DNA of 64,000 nucleotides from Bacteroidota bacterium (GCA_028408365.1 JAOOLD010000003.1:1-64000); one strand, 5' to 3'; positions 32,800-43,921 are shown, counted from the stretch's first letter. Notes: a model not told the origin generated them from the sequence alone. Numbers and translations are program-made.

Positions 32800-34234
32800 G
32801 TTCCTTTTTTAGTTCATTATTAATTTTTTTTGGATCAATTTTACCTTTTGTTATTTTCATAATTTCACCCATAAAAAGACCAATGAGTCCAATTTTTCCT
32901 TCATTATATTCAATTACTTTTTGCGGATACTTTCCTAAAACTTTAGAAATTATCTCTTGAAGGTCAATGGAGTCATTTTCAAAAAAAAGATTATTTTTTT
33001 CTATGATTTCAATAACTTCTAGATCTGAGTTTAAAAGCTTAGGGAAAATTATTTGTTGAGCAGATGATATTGAGACTTTTTTCTTAGCGACAAAAGATAA
33101 TAATGTAATAATTTTTTTTCTGTCAATAGGCAATTTATCAATTGGTACTGAATTCGTATTTAGAAATGATTTTATTGGTCCATTAACAAAATTAGCAACT
33201 AACTTATAGTTTTTTATGATTTTACAAATTTTTTGAAAATAATCAGAAATTTCTTTATCTTCTATTAATAGCTTTATATCATAACTACTTAAATCATATT
33301 CTTTTTTAAACTTTTTCTCTAGTTCATTTGGTAATAAAGGTAAATCATTAGCAATAGATTGAATATATTCTTCATCTAATATTACAGGCTGTAAGTCAGG
33401 TTCTGTAAAGTATCTATAGTCATCTGCTTTTTCCTTTGTTCTCATTGAACTTGTTGCATTAGTTAGTGCATTGAAGCCTCTTGTCTCTTGTACAACAGAT
33501 TTACCTTGTTCAATAAGTTTTATTTGTCTATCTATTTCAAAGTCTATGGCTTTTTTTATATTTCTTGTAGAGTTCATATTTTTAATCTCTACTTTTGTGC
33601 CAAAGTCTTTATCATTTTCTTTCATCACTGATACGTTGGCATCGCACCTTAAACTTCCTTCTTCCATGTTGCCGTTACAGATGTTCAAGTACTTTACAAT
33701 TTTTCTGATCTCATTAACAAAGCTTTGTGCTTCATAGCTAGAACGAATTTCTGGTTCAGATACTATTTCAAGAAGAGGTACTCCAGCTCTATTGAGGTCA
33801 ATTAATGAATTATATGGATCAATGTCATGGATACTCTTTCCAGCATCTTCTTCCATATGAATTCGCGTCAGATTTATTGTTTTCTTTGAACCGTCCTCTA
33901 AATCAATTAACAAATGACCTCCTTTGCAAATTGGATTCTTGTCCTGAGTTATTTGATAGCCCTTTGGAAGGTCAGCATAAAAATAGTTCTTTCTTGAGAA
34001 AATATTTTTTTTATTTATGTCACATTCTAAAGAAATCCCAAGCTTTAGAGCATATTCTATTAGCTTAGTATTAACAGAAGGTAAAGTACCTGGATATCCA
34101 AGTGAAATAGGTGAGATTTTTGTGTTGGGATCAGCTCCATAAATATTTTCGTCAGATGAGTAGGCTTTACTCTTTGTACTTAACTGTATATGAATCTCAA
34201 GACCAATTACTGATATATAGTTATTCTTAATCAT
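32780..34234 (-). CDS. gatB: Asp-tRNA(Asn)/Glu-tRNA(Gln) amidotransferase subunit B
   Basis: VIGLEIHIQLSTKSKAYSSD, YFYADLPKGYQITQ, LDLNRAGVPLLEIVSEPEI. Confidence 0.96.
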
Positions 34235-35564
34235 TTTTTACAATAAATTTATCAGCTTTTGTAGTTAATTTTTGATTTTTAATCTTGTAAATATAAAGAC
34301 CATCATTTAACGAAATATTAAAAATTTGGTCTTTAATAATATCAGCTTGAAATAATATTTTTCCGTTTAAATCATAAATGGTTAATATTCCATCGCTTTC
34401 ACCTGATAGTGAAAAGTAGTTTTTAACGGGATTTGGAAAGATTATTTCATTAATTTTTTCAGTTTCTAAATTAGAAGTTGCATCACATTTAAACAAATAC
34501 AATCCAGTCTGCATATCAGAAACGAGGATGTTCCCTGAGCTTAAATATGGATAAACGCCCCATGCGCCCCTGTAAGAAATATGATTATTTGGACCGTAGG
34601 TATCGTAATAACATACTTCAATTGGAGCATTTGGATTTGAGATATCGTAAACTCTTAAACCATCGTGATAATAAGCAACATAAAGTAAGTTGTCTTTAAT
34701 AATAGCATTATGAGCTATTGAATTTGCATCAACTCCAGAGTTTAATACTGAAATTACAGAGATATTAGAAAAATCAGACAAATCAAGAATTTTAATATCG
34801 TAGCCATGATTTTCATCTTGCATTGCATAGATATCCCCAGACTTATTTAACCAACCTGAATGATTATATCCAGCGTCAGGGTATGAAGTTAGAGATGCTA
34901 GTAAATTGGGCTGATTTGAAATAGAATTAACATTTGAATAATCAAAGACTCTGAAACCATCGTTTCCACAATTTAAATATGCAGTATCATTTCTAACATA
35001 CACATCATGTACATGCCCTATTGTAGGATCATTAAGCTCGTTTATCAAAACAGGTAAAACTGGATTTGCAAGTGAATAAACATCCATTGCATTGTTTGAG
35101 GCACAAGCATATAATTTGGCTGTACTTGTATCGATAAAAATATTATGTGCTTTGTTGAATAAAGCATTATCATCGTATACAACATTAAATGAGTATGGCA
35201 AATTACTAATATTAATGATTTGTAAAGTACTAGAGCTACCTTCATCGCATACTGCATATAAATAGCCATCAAAATCATGATAGTCTCTGTGAATAACACC
35301 TCCACCGGTGTAAGCTCCAGCGATAAATGCTGTTTCGTAAATATTTTGAACATTAGAAACATCAAAAATATGTGTACCAGCAGTTGAACCGATTACTGCA
35401 AATTCATGATTATTTATTTCAAAGCCCCAAATTTCATTGTAAGTATTGTTATATGCCCAAGAACCAACCAAGGAAGTGTCATTCCAATTATAAATTAAAT
35501 TAGCTTCTTGAGAATTACAAAAAAATGAGAAAAGAAGTATAAAAATTGTTATTATGTTTTTCAT
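34227..35564 (-). CDS. Choice-of-anchor B / LVIVD-repeat secreted protein with T9SS C-terminal sorting domain
   Basis: Signal peptide, repeated VFDVSN/VYDISNPNAP units, C-terminal IIFPNPVKNYFSLSGESDGILTIYDLNGKILF... Confidence 0.8.
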   Translation of the reverse strand: MKNIITIFILLFSFFCNSQEANLIYNWNDTSLVGSWAYNNTYNEIWGFEINNHEFAVIGSTAGTHIFDVSNVQNIYETAFIAGAYTGGGVIHRDYHDFDGYLYAVCDEGSSSTLQIINISNLPYSFNVVYDDNALFNKAHNIFIDTSTAKLYACASNNAMDVYSLANPVLPVLINELNDPTIGHVHDVYVRNDTAYLNCGNDGFRVFDYSNVNSISNQPNLLASLTSYPDAGYNHSGWLNKSGDIYAMQDENHGYDIKILDLSDFSNISVISVLNSGVDANSIAHNAIIKDNLLYVAYYHDGLRVYDISNPNAPIEVCYYDTYGPNNHISYRGAWGVYPYLSSGNILVSDMQTGLYLFKCDATSNLETEKINEIIFPNPVKNYFSLSGESDGILTIYDLNGKILFQADIIKDQIFNISLNDGLYIYKIKNQKLTTKADKFIVKND

Positions 35565-36364
35565 TTTATAATCTTTTTAATTAATGTTATGAGATTAGGT
35601 TGAGCTTTTTTAGCAGCTTGTTGTATCTCCTCGTGAGTAACTTTTTCAATTTTTCCCTCAATACCTAGATCGGTAATTACTGAAACCGCGAAACATTGCA
35701 TATTCATATGCCTTGCTACAATTACTTCAGGAACAGTAGACATTCCAACAGCATCACCACCAATTATTTTTAAGAATTTATATTCAGCAGGTGTTTCAAG
35801 ATTAGGTCCGGTAACACAAACATAGGTTCCTTTATGAAAACAAATTTCACTTTCATTAAATATTCTTTCAGCAGACTCAATCATTTCTTTATTGTAAGGC
35901 TCACTCATGTCAGGAAATCTTGTTCCTAGTTCTGAAATATTTTTACCAATAAGAGGTGAGGGGGCTAAGTTAATATGGTCATTTATTATCATTACATCTC
36001 CAATTTCAAAGTTAGAGTTCATTCCACCAGCTGCGTTACTTAAAATAACTTTTCGAATATTAAGTATTTTCATTAATCTTATTGGTAGAGTAACCTCCTC
36101 CATAGAATAGCCCTCATAGAAATGGAATCTTCCTTGCATAATCATTACATCTATGTTGTTGATTTTGGCAAAGATTAGGTTTCCTTCATGTCCTTCAACA
36201 GTAGATTTAGGGAACTCAGGAATATTTTCATAGCTTATGGATTTTATTATTTCAAGACTATCAACTAAATTGTTTAGACCAGTGCCTAAAATAATACCAT
36301 ATTTGGGCTTTATTTCTATTAAATTTTTAAGATAGTTCTTTATTCTTTGAAGTTTCTCTAACAT
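35561..36364 (-). CDS. punA: Purine-nucleoside phosphorylase
   Basis: GIILGTGL, GRFHFYEGYSMEEVTLPIR, NAAGGMN, GPNLETPAEYKFL, GMSTVPEVIVARHM. Confidence 0.93.
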   Translation of the reverse strand: MLEKLQRIKNYLKNLIEIKPKYGIILGTGLNNLVDSLEIIKSISYENIPEFPKSTVEGHEGNLIFAKINNIDVMIMQGRFHFYEGYSMEEVTLPIRLMKILNIRKVILSNAAGGMNSNFEIGDVMIINDHINLAPSPLIGKNISELGTRFPDMSEPYNKEMIESAERIFNESEICFHKGTYVCVTGPNLETPAEYKFLKIIGGDAVGMSTVPEVIVARHMNMQCFAVSVITDLGIEGKIEKVTHEEIQQAAKKAQPNLITLIKKIIK

Positions 36365-37355
36365 GTTCTAGAATATTTTTTTCAAAATTATCATTTTCGT
36401 GAAAATCAAGAGCTATCTTTTGTACATAAAAAGGATACTTACCAATAAATCTAATGAAATTCATCAATTTTACACTATCTTTTTCTGTAGTTACTATAAT
36501 TTTATCATTTGTATCTATTTTATTAAATGTTTTTATGATTTCATGGACGTCAGTCTTTGTAAAGCTATAATGGTCAGGTTTAGAGAAAGTATGCACTTTT
36601 CTACTAATCTTTGCTAAATAGTTAAATAATTCAGTGTTGTCAGCGATAGCTGTTACTAGAAGAATTTCAGTTCTGGAGCAGATATTAAATTTTTTTTTAG
36701 TTCTAATATGAGTTAAATCTAAATATTTTGTTTGACAGAAATAAGTAGGTTTATTGCACAAATGATTTAAAAAGCACTTCCTTTTTTTATTATCCAATGA
36801 TAAATCACACTTTGTAATTATGATGTAATCAGATCTTTTAAAGTTTTTCTTTTTTTCTCTTAATCTGCCAAAAGGTAGCAAATAATCATTAAAAAATGGA
36901 TTTTTAAATGTTGTCAAAATAAATTGTATGTCAGGTTTAACCCATCTGTTTTGAAATCCATCGTCCATAATTATTAGTTCAACACTCTTATCAATCAATT
37001 TGTTGATTCCTCTTTGTCTGTTAATGTCAACTGCTATTATTAAAAATGGATACTTGCTTTTAAGCATACAAACCTCATCACCATATTTGTTAGTATCAAT
37101 ATCATTAACAAAATGAAATCCTTTACTCTTTCTCTTATAACCTCTTGAGATAATTCCTATTTTATAGTCTTTTGAAAGCATATTAATAAGGTGATCTACA
37201 AACGAAGTTTTTCCTGTTCCACCAGTAGACAAGTTGCCGACACAAATTAAAGTCTTGTTGAAGTTTTTAGACTTTAGAATATTGTAGTTGAATAGAATGT
37301 TTTTAAACTCGGTAAAAAGTCCATAAATGAATGAAAAAAATCTTAATAGTAACAT
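36327..37355 (-). CDS. lpxK: Tetraacyldisaccharide 4'-kinase
   Basis: VGNLSTGGTGKTSFVDHL, GIISRGYKRKSKG, IIMDDGFQ. Confidence 0.92.
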   Translation of the reverse strand: MLLLRFFSFIYGLFTEFKNILFNYNILKSKNFNKTLICVGNLSTGGTGKTSFVDHLINMLSKDYKIGIISRGYKRKSKGFHFVNDIDTNKYGDEVCMLKSKYPFLIIAVDINRQRGINKLIDKSVELIIMDDGFQNRWVKPDIQFILTTFKNPFFNDYLLPFGRLREKKKNFKRSDYIIITKCDLSLDNKKRKCFLNHLCNKPTYFCQTKYLDLTHIRTKKKFNICSRTEILLVTAIADNTELFNYLAKISRKVHTFSKPDHYSFTKTDVHEIIKTFNKIDTNDKIIVTTEKDSVKLMNFIRFIGKYPFYVQKIALDFHENDNFEKNILEHVRETSKNKELS

Positions 37356-37363
37356 TAGTCAAG

Positions 37364-37371
37364 CAAAGATA
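37364..37371 (-). promoter_or_regulatory. -7 box TATCTTTG, 8 nt before lpxK ATG
   Basis: Reverse complement of caaagata. Confidence 0.5.
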
Positions 37372-37390
37372 TACAATAAGATATTTATAT

Positions 37391-37398
37391 TATTTTTG
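37391..37398 (+). promoter_or_regulatory. -7 box TATTTTTG, 4 nt before Nif3-like ATG
   Basis: tatttttg-aaaa-atg. Confidence 0.5.
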
Positions 37399-37402
37399 AA
37401 AA

Positions 37403-38497
37403 ATGAAGATTAAAGATGTAATTGATTATTTGGAGGATTTTGCACCAATTTCTCTACAAGAGGACTATGACAATAGCGGTCTTAATATTGGGAATGTAAA
37501 TAATGAATTAACTAATATTTTAGTTTCTTTAGATTGTAATCTTGAAGTAATTAAAGAAGCCATAAGTAAAAATTGTAATCTTTTAATAACACATCATCCG
37601 ATAATATTTAAAAATTTAAGATCAATTACAGGCTCGAATAATTCTGAAAATTGCATAGTAGAAGCAATCAAAAATAACATATCAATTTATTGTATTCACA
37701 CCAACCTTGATAATACTTTTTATGGTGTCAATTATAAAATAGCAGAAAGGTTAAAGATTAATGATTATAAGATTTTAAAACCAATATCAAATATTTTTAA
37801 ATTAGAAGTTTACTGTCCTGATAATCATTGTGATGAGCTGAGAAATGCCATTTTTGAATCAGGAGCTGGAAAAATGGGCAATTATGATTCTTGTAGCTTT
37901 AATGTTAATGGTAAAGGTACTTTTAAACCGCTTTCTGGATCAAAACCTTCGATTGGTAAAAAAAATAAGCTTGAAGTTGTAAGCGAGCAAAAATTAGAGT
38001 TTATATTTTATGAAAATCAAATGAATAATGTACTTCAAGCGATGATCAAATCTCACCCATATGAAAAAATTGCTCATCAAATTATCAAATTGAATAATAA
38101 AAATCTTTATGCTGGCTCTGGTGGATATGGTTTTCTTGCCAAATCAACCCGAACAGTTGATTTTTTTAAACTTCTTAAAAGTGTTTTTAAAGCAGAGGGC
38201 ATAAGGCACACCAAGGTATTAAATGAAAAAGTTCATAAGATTGCTTTTTGTGGAGGAAGCGGTAGTTTTCTAATTGAAAGTGCGATTAAAAATAAATGTG
38301 ATGTATTTATTACTAGCGATTTGAAATATCATGATTTCTTTGATTTTCAAGATCAGATATGTATTGTAGATATTGGACACTTTGAAAGTGAACAGTTTAC
38401 TATGGATTTAATAAAAGAAAAAATTTCTCAAAATTTTAGTACATTTGCCATCCACTTATCTAATGTTAAAACAAACCCAATAAAATATTTAAATTAA
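37403..38497 (+). CDS. Nif3-like dinuclear metal center hexameric protein
   Basis: EDYDNSGLNIG, LLITHHPIIFK, YCIHTNLDN, DIGHFESEQFTMDLI. Confidence 0.92.
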   Translation: MKIKDVIDYLEDFAPISLQEDYDNSGLNIGNVNNELTNILVSLDCNLEVIKEAISKNCNLLITHHPIIFKNLRSITGSNNSENCIVEAIKNNISIYCIHTNLDNTFYGVNYKIAERLKINDYKILKPISNIFKLEVYCPDNHCDELRNAIFESGAGKMGNYDSCSFNVNGKGTFKPLSGSKPSIGKKNKLEVVSEQKLEFIFYENQMNNVLQAMIKSHPYEKIAHQIIKLNNKNLYAGSGGYGFLAKSTRTVDFFKLLKSVFKAEGIRHTKVLNEKVHKIAFCGGSGSFLIESAIKNKCDVFITSDLKYHDFFDFQDQICIVDIGHFESEQFTMDLIKEKISQNFSTFAIHLSNVKTNPIKYLN

Positions 38498-39261
38498 TGG
38501 CAAAAAAGCAAGAAACAAAGACAGCGAGTTTAAAATCAGTTGAGGAAAAGCTAAAAGCATTATACCAGCTTCAGTTAATAGATTCAGAAGTTGACAGAAT
38601 ACGAACTGTGAGGGGCGAGCTTCCATTAGAAATTGAGGATTTGCAAGACTCCATAGAAGCCTATTCTAAAAGAAAGGAAAAAGTAGTTCATGAAATTGAT
38701 TCAGAAAATGAAGTAAAAACGAAAAATACTAATCAAATAGCAGAATCAAATGAGCTAATTAAAAAGTATAAAAAACAACTTGAGAATATCAAGAATAATA
38801 GAGAATTTGTGTCACTCACTAAGGAGATTGAATTCCAAACTTTAGAAATTGAACTGTCAGAAAAGAAAATCAAAAACTCGGAAGCAAATTTACTTCATCA
38901 TACAGAAAAACTTAACAATTTAAATGATGATCTAAATGTTAGAAAAGATGAGCTTGATAAAAAATCAGGAGAATTAGATGAGATTGTTAAAGAGACTGAA
39001 AAAGAAGAAGAGGCACTATTGAAAAAATCACAAAAAGCAAAAAAGGTCATTGATGATAGATTGCTATCAGCATATGAAAAGATTAGAGCTAATGTAAAAA
39101 ATGGTTTAGCAGTGGTTTCAGTCAAAAGAGATGCATGCGGTGGCTGCTTCAACAAAATACCACCTCAAAGACAATTAGATATTAAGCTTCACAAAAAAAT
39201 TATTATTTGCGAGCACTGTGGAAGAATATTAGTCGATGAAGAGGAGCTTCAGAAAAGTTAA
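38497..39261 (+). CDS. Coiled-coil zinc-ribbon protein (C4-type, CT398-like)
   Basis: Long coiled coil plus CGGCFNKIPPQ...ICEHCGRILV. Confidence 0.88.
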   Translation: MAKKQETKTASLKSVEEKLKALYQLQLIDSEVDRIRTVRGELPLEIEDLQDSIEAYSKRKEKVVHEIDSENEVKTKNTNQIAESNELIKKYKKQLENIKNNREFVSLTKEIEFQTLEIELSEKKIKNSEANLLHHTEKLNNLNDDLNVRKDELDKKSGELDEIVKETEKEEEALLKKSQKAKKVIDDRLLSAYEKIRANVKNGLAVVSVKRDACGGCFNKIPPQRQLDIKLHKKIIICEHCGRILVDEEELQKS

Positions 39262-40728
39262 TTAGAATTTCAGTCCAATACCCAGTACAATCCTGTGCCT
39301 ATCTTTTTCAAGCTCTGCAGTTTCAGAAACTCCGTTAACTGCATATAAGTTGTAGTTTTGCTTTCCTTTGGAATTAATATAGCTTGCATCTATGAAATAA
39401 TTACCAATACTATATCCAATTCCTATTGAATTAGTAACCAAATTAAAATCTTCGTTGTCCTTGATAGGACTTCCATGCTCTGAATAACCAAATCGGAGTG
39501 ATAAATTGTTTGATTTATATTCACCACCAATTTTAATATTATTAGTTCTCACATAATTTGTTGACATAAAATCATTCTCTTCACTAAATCTTTCAATGTC
39601 TGATTGAAGGCTTATGAAGCTATAGTCAATTGTTTCATAATCAATGCTTAAAAGTAAGTTGTTAAGAGTAGAGGATGCACCTAATATAATTTTCCAGGGC
39701 GTTATTATGTCGTACTCAAAGAAACCATAAGGAGAAGACTCAGAACTACTCTCACCATTACTAAAGCTTGTTCTCATTGATGAATTAAATTCTTCTTGCA
39801 TAGATATAAATGAGGGTGAATGTGCAGAAAGACCAACTCTAAAATTATTGTTGAGTCTGTAAATTGCTCCAGCTTTGATATTTATACCACTTCCAGAAAC
39901 TATCAATGACCTATTTAAATCAAAAGCAGTTAAATCAGAAATTGTATCTGAAAAATTACTTTCACTATATAATGTTCTCTCGCTATATTCTATTATGGGT
40001 ATTCCCATGGTAACACCTAAATATAATTTGTCATCAATTGAAGTTGCAAGTGAGATAGGAACTTCTCCTGTGTAGCCAGAGGATTCTTTTTGGAGATACT
40101 GAAATTTTTCGGAAACACTATTTACATGAGATATATAGTTTCCGTTGTCATAGAAATAATAATTAGTTGATGTGTCAATCGAATTATCAGCTAAATCTAT
40201 TACATCAGTCCAGAAAGCTAAATATTCGAGAAAAGGGTCTAGGTCATTTATCAAATATCCGTTTGCTCTTGACAAAAAGACATCAGCAAGTGAATTCTCG
40301 TTATTAGAGCTTGCAATATAAATCCTCTCATCAAAGCTAGCTGTTTGGTTCCAGCCAACACCAAAATTTATCCTTTTAACATTCAAATCACTTCTGGGAT
40401 TTGATAAAACTATTCCAATATTTTCTGTTTGTGAATTTATTTGCCAATCTCTTTCCTTAATATCTCTAAAATCAGATGTTACAATATTTCTTCCAAATGA
40501 ATTAGTATATGTAAACTCACTAAACTGGTACATTCCCAAACCAGCTGGATTATGACTTAGATTAGAAAAATCACCACCTAAAGATCCAAAGGCCCCACTC
40601 ATTGAATTAAACTTTGATGTTCCAAAAGTGTTTTGACTTGAAAATTTGAGAGCATCATTTATATATTGTGAATATGAGAATGTAGCTGATAATATTAAAA
40701 GTATTGTAAAGATTAATTTTTTAAACAT
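39262..40728 (-). CDS. Outer membrane protein transport protein (OmpP1/FadL/TodX-like)
   Basis: Signal peptide; MSGAFGSLGGDFSNLSHNPAGLGMYQFSEF; beta-rich. Confidence 0.8.
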   Translation of the reverse strand: MFKKLIFTILLILSATFSYSQYINDALKFSSQNTFGTSKFNSMSGAFGSLGGDFSNLSHNPAGLGMYQFSEFTYTNSFGRNIVTSDFRDIKERDWQINSQTENIGIVLSNPRSDLNVKRINFGVGWNQTASFDERIYIASSNNENSLADVFLSRANGYLINDLDPFLEYLAFWTDVIDLADNSIDTSTNYYFYDNGNYISHVNSVSEKFQYLQKESSGYTGEVPISLATSIDDKLYLGVTMGIPIIEYSERTLYSESNFSDTISDLTAFDLNRSLIVSGSGINIKAGAIYRLNNNFRVGLSAHSPSFISMQEEFNSSMRTSFSNGESSSESSPYGFFEYDIITPWKIILGASSTLNNLLLSIDYETIDYSFISLQSDIERFSEENDFMSTNYVRTNNIKIGGEYKSNNLSLRFGYSEHGSPIKDNEDFNLVTNSIGIGYSIGNYFIDASYINSKGKQNYNLYAVNGVSETAELEKDRHRIVLGIGLKF

Positions 40729-40730
40729 GT

Positions 40731-41561
40731 TTAAGGCTTTCTTTTTATTGTATTTCTGTTATAACTTTTGGTATTTGAACGATTAAAGTTATTATTGGTC
40801 TTCGTTCTGAATGAGTTTTTATTGTTACTAGTTTTTTTGTTGTAATAATTGCTTTTTCTATTGGTAGATTTTTTTATTTCAGTTTTGTATTCCCTTTTGT
40901 CAAAATTTTTCGTTTTCGCTTGCTTAATAGTCCTTGTGTCAAAATTTTTGTTCTTTAAATTAACAGAATTGTATTTACTTGTTTTTGTTACGCTAGAGTT
41001 ATTGTAAGTTCCGCTTAGTGAGTTTCTTTTGCCATAATAAAATCTTTTCCCACTTGAATTTGAAATAACAATATTTGGGTTGTGGTAACTGTGATTATAG
41101 TTCCAATATGAGCTGTAAAATGGGTCATAATAACCGTAATGAAAGGGATTATAGTATGAGTAATTATGATATGGAGAGTAATAGCCATAGCCATATCCGA
41201 TAGACATACCAAAATTATAAGAATAGGGATCATAAAATGTATTCCATCTGTCATAGTAGAATGGATTAGAAGAAAAATATCTGTCATATAGATAGGGTCT
41301 ATAAAGCCCTCTACTAGAACGGTAATAATTATCAAAGTAATAATTGTTTATTGATACTTGAGAGGTGTCTTCATTGTAAATACTGTCAGCACTGATGTAA
41401 TTTTTGTCTTTTTCAACGCTTTTATAATTTGAAATAATTTCATCATGTGAGCTAAATTCATCTGCATTAAGATAGTTAGGGTCATCAAAATGAGACATGT
41501 ATAATGTGGAGCTACATGAAAAAAGAAGTGAAAGTGAAATTAGTGTAATAAATTTTGACAT
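40731..41561 (-). CDS. Tyr/Asn/Ser-rich low-complexity lipoprotein
   Basis: Lipobox LLFSCSS; Tyr-rich centre; Lys/Asn/Arg-rich C-terminus. Confidence 0.7.
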   Translation of the reverse strand: MSKFITLISLSLLFSCSSTLYMSHFDDPNYLNADEFSSHDEIISNYKSVEKDKNYISADSIYNEDTSQVSINNYYFDNYYRSSRGLYRPYLYDRYFSSNPFYYDRWNTFYDPYSYNFGMSIGYGYGYYSPYHNYSYYNPFHYGYYDPFYSSYWNYNHSYHNPNIVISNSSGKRFYYGKRNSLSGTYNNSSVTKTSKYNSVNLKNKNFDTRTIKQAKTKNFDKREYKTEIKKSTNRKSNYYNKKTSNNKNSFRTKTNNNFNRSNTKSYNRNTIKRKP

Positions 41562-41654
41562 AGCTTAAATATTTATTGCTTACCTACAAAGATAGTTTAA
41601 TTTGTTAATTTTGCTTCAACATGAAAACGCGATAGTTAAACAAAAATTGTTAAT

Positions 41655-43121
41655 ATGTCAAAGAAAATTACACCAAGAAATAAAGATTATTCTCAGTGGT
41701 ATAATGACATAGTACAGCACGCTGAGCTCGCTGAAAGCTCAGCAGTTCGAGGATGTATGGTTATTAAACCATACGGATTTGCAATATGGGAAAAAATGCA
41801 GCAAGCACTTGATGTAATGTTTAAAGAAACAGGACACTCAAACGCATATTTCCCTTTGTTTATTCCAAAATCTTATTTCAATAAAGAGGCAGCACATGTT
41901 GAGGGCTTTGCTAAAGAATGTGCTGTTGTTACTCATTACAGACTCAAAAATGATAATGGGAATATTATAGTTGATTCTAATGCCAAGCTAGAAGAGGAAC
42001 TCATTGTTAGACCAACCTCAGAAACAATAATTTGGGATACTTACAGAAAATGGATTCAATCTTATAGAGACTTACCTATTTTACTAAACCAATGGGCCAA
42101 TGTTGTTAGATGGGAAATGAGAACAAGGTTATTTCTCAGAACTGCAGAATTTCTATGGCAAGAAGGACACACCGCTCATGAAACCAAAGATGAAGCAATA
42201 GAAGAGTCCAAGTTAATGATTAATGTGTATGCTAAATTTGCAAAAGAATTCATGTCAATGCCTGTTATCATTGGAACTAAAACAGAAAATGAGAGATTCG
42301 CTGGTGCAATTGAAACATATTGCATCGAAGCTATGATGCAAGATGGTAAAGCATTACAAGCAGGTACATCACACTTTCTGGGACAAAACTTTTCAAAAGC
42401 GTTTGATGTTAAATTTGCTAACAAACAAGGAAAGTTAGATTATGTTTGGGCAACCTCTTGGGGAGTATCAACAAGGCTAATGGGTGCATTAATAATGTCG
42501 CACTCTGATGATAAAGGTTTGGTTTTACCTCCCAAGTTGGCTCCATTTCAAGTTGTAATCATTCCAATTTATAAAGGAAAAGAAGAACTGGTTTTAATTG
42601 ATGAGAAAGTCAATGATTTAATTCAAGAGCTAAAATCAAAAGGAATATCATATAAATATGACAATAGAGACACTCACAAACCGGGTTGGAAATTTGCAGA
42701 GTACGAGCTGAAAGGTGTGCCAATTAGATTGTCAATTGGCAATAGGGATATAGATAATGATACAATTGAATTAGCAAGAAGAGATACATTAGAAAAAAAA
42801 ATATACAAGTTTGACAGCATTTCTAATAAGATCACAAGATTATTAGATGAAATTCAAGATAATCTATATAACATTAATCTTAAAAGAATGAAAGACAATA
42901 CTGTTGAGTGTGTAGATTTCGATGATTTCAGTTCAAAGATAAGTTCTGGCTTTTTTGTTAAAGCTTACTGGGACGGTACAACAGAAACTGAAAATAAGAT
43001 TAAAGAAAAAACTAAAGCAACAATAAGATGTATTCCATTAGAAAAATCAAAAGTTATGGGTAAATGTATAATAACTGGCAAGCAATCTAAAGATAAAGTC
43101 ATATTTGCAAAATCATATTAA
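41655..43121 (+). CDS. proS: Prolyl-tRNA synthetase (archaeal/eukaryote-like type)
   Basis: [57 protein letters not shown]. Confidence 0.95.
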   Translation: MSKKITPRNKDYSQWYNDIVQHAELAESSAVRGCMVIKPYGFAIWEKMQQALDVMFKETGHSNAYFPLFIPKSYFNKEAAHVEGFAKECAVVTHYRLKNDNGNIIVDSNAKLEEELIVRPTSETIIWDTYRKWIQSYRDLPILLNQWANVVRWEMRTRLFLRTAEFLWQEGHTAHETKDEAIEESKLMINVYAKFAKEFMSMPVIIGTKTENERFAGAIETYCIEAMMQDGKALQAGTSHFLGQNFSKAFDVKFANKQGKLDYVWATSWGVSTRLMGALIMSHSDDKGLVLPPKLAPFQVVIIPIYKGKEELVLIDEKVNDLIQELKSKGISYKYDNRDTHKPGWKFAEYELKGVPIRLSIGNRDIDNDTIELARRDTLEKKIYKFDSISNKITRLLDEIQDNLYNINLKRMKDNTVECVDFDDFSSKISSGFFVKAYWDGTTETENKIKEKTKATIRCIPLEKSKVMGKCIITGKQSKDKVIFAKSY

Positions 43122-43784
43122 ATGAAGAGCGAGATAATTAATATTTTAAAAACAAAATCAAAAAATAAGCAGCTTGTTTATTCAAACACAAAAACTTTCT
43201 TTGAAAATCTTAAAGAAAAATTAATTCAAACGGAGAAATACTTAATAGATAGAGTATCAAGTTCAAATAAAGAAATCGAAATTAAATATTTAAGTAGTGG
43301 AAATTTTGAAGCTATGTTGCAATTGTCAGGAGAGACTCTTTTGTTCAATATGCATTCAAATGTATTTGATTTGCCTAAAAATCATGCTTTTAAAAATTCT
43401 GATTATTTAAAAAATGACTTAGAGAAATCTTTTTGTGGAATAATTAATATATATAATTTTCTTTCTGATTCATATAAATATAAAAGATTAAATGATGAGG
43501 TTTATTTGATTGGCAGAATTTTTATTAATAAGGATAATAATTTTTTTGTTGAGGGCGAAAAACCAATTGGGTTTTTGTTTAGAGATTTTCCTAACCAAAA
43601 TGTTACATCTGATTTGATTGAAAAAATTCTTTCTACATGCATACTTTATTGTTTAAATGATGATTTAATTGTTCCAGACTTTAATGATTATAAAATAATT
43701 AATGTTCATCATATCATGCAAATGAGCAATAATCAAAAATTAAAAACTGCAAAAAAACTAGGTTACAGATTGTCAGATGAATAA
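43122..43784 (+). CDS. Hypothetical protein
   Basis: Intact 220-aa ORF starting immediately after the proS stop. Confidence 0.6.
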   Translation: MKSEIINILKTKSKNKQLVYSNTKTFFENLKEKLIQTEKYLIDRVSSSNKEIEIKYLSSGNFEAMLQLSGETLLFNMHSNVFDLPKNHAFKNSDYLKNDLEKSFCGIINIYNFLSDSYKYKRLNDEVYLIGRIFINKDNNFFVEGEKPIGFLFRDFPNQNVTSDLIEKILSTCILYCLNDDLIVPDFNDYKIINVHHIMQMSNNQKLKTAKKLGYRLSDE

Positions 43785-43797
43785 ATTTGTTTTTTTA

Positions 43798-43827
43798 TTG
43801 TCTTGTAATTAAAAAATCATAGTTTTG
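43798..43827 (+). promoter_or_regulatory. Bacteroidota-type promoter for tRNA-Glu/rpsT (TTG-N19-TAGTTTTG)
   Basis: TTG 43798-43800, TAGTTTTG 43820-43827. Confidence 0.6.
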
Positions 43828-43849
43828 CAATCTGTTTGATAAAAGATTC

Positions 43850-43921
43850 GGCCCGGTCGTCTAGTGGTTAGGACGCCAGGTTTTCATCCTGGTAACCGGG
43901 GTTCGATTCCCCGTCGGGCTA
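43850..43921 (+). tRNA. tRNA-Glu(TTC)
   Basis: GGCCCGGTCGTCTAGTGGTTAGGACGCCAGGTTTTCATCCTGGTAACCGGGGTTCGATTCCCCGTCGGGCTA; anticodon TTC. Confidence 0.95.

Noticed and set aside
41631-41645. Tiny uORF ATGAAAACGCGATAG (MKTR*) upstream of proS as an attenuation leader peptide
   Set aside because: Contains no proline codons and no clear terminator/antiterminator pair; most likely chance.
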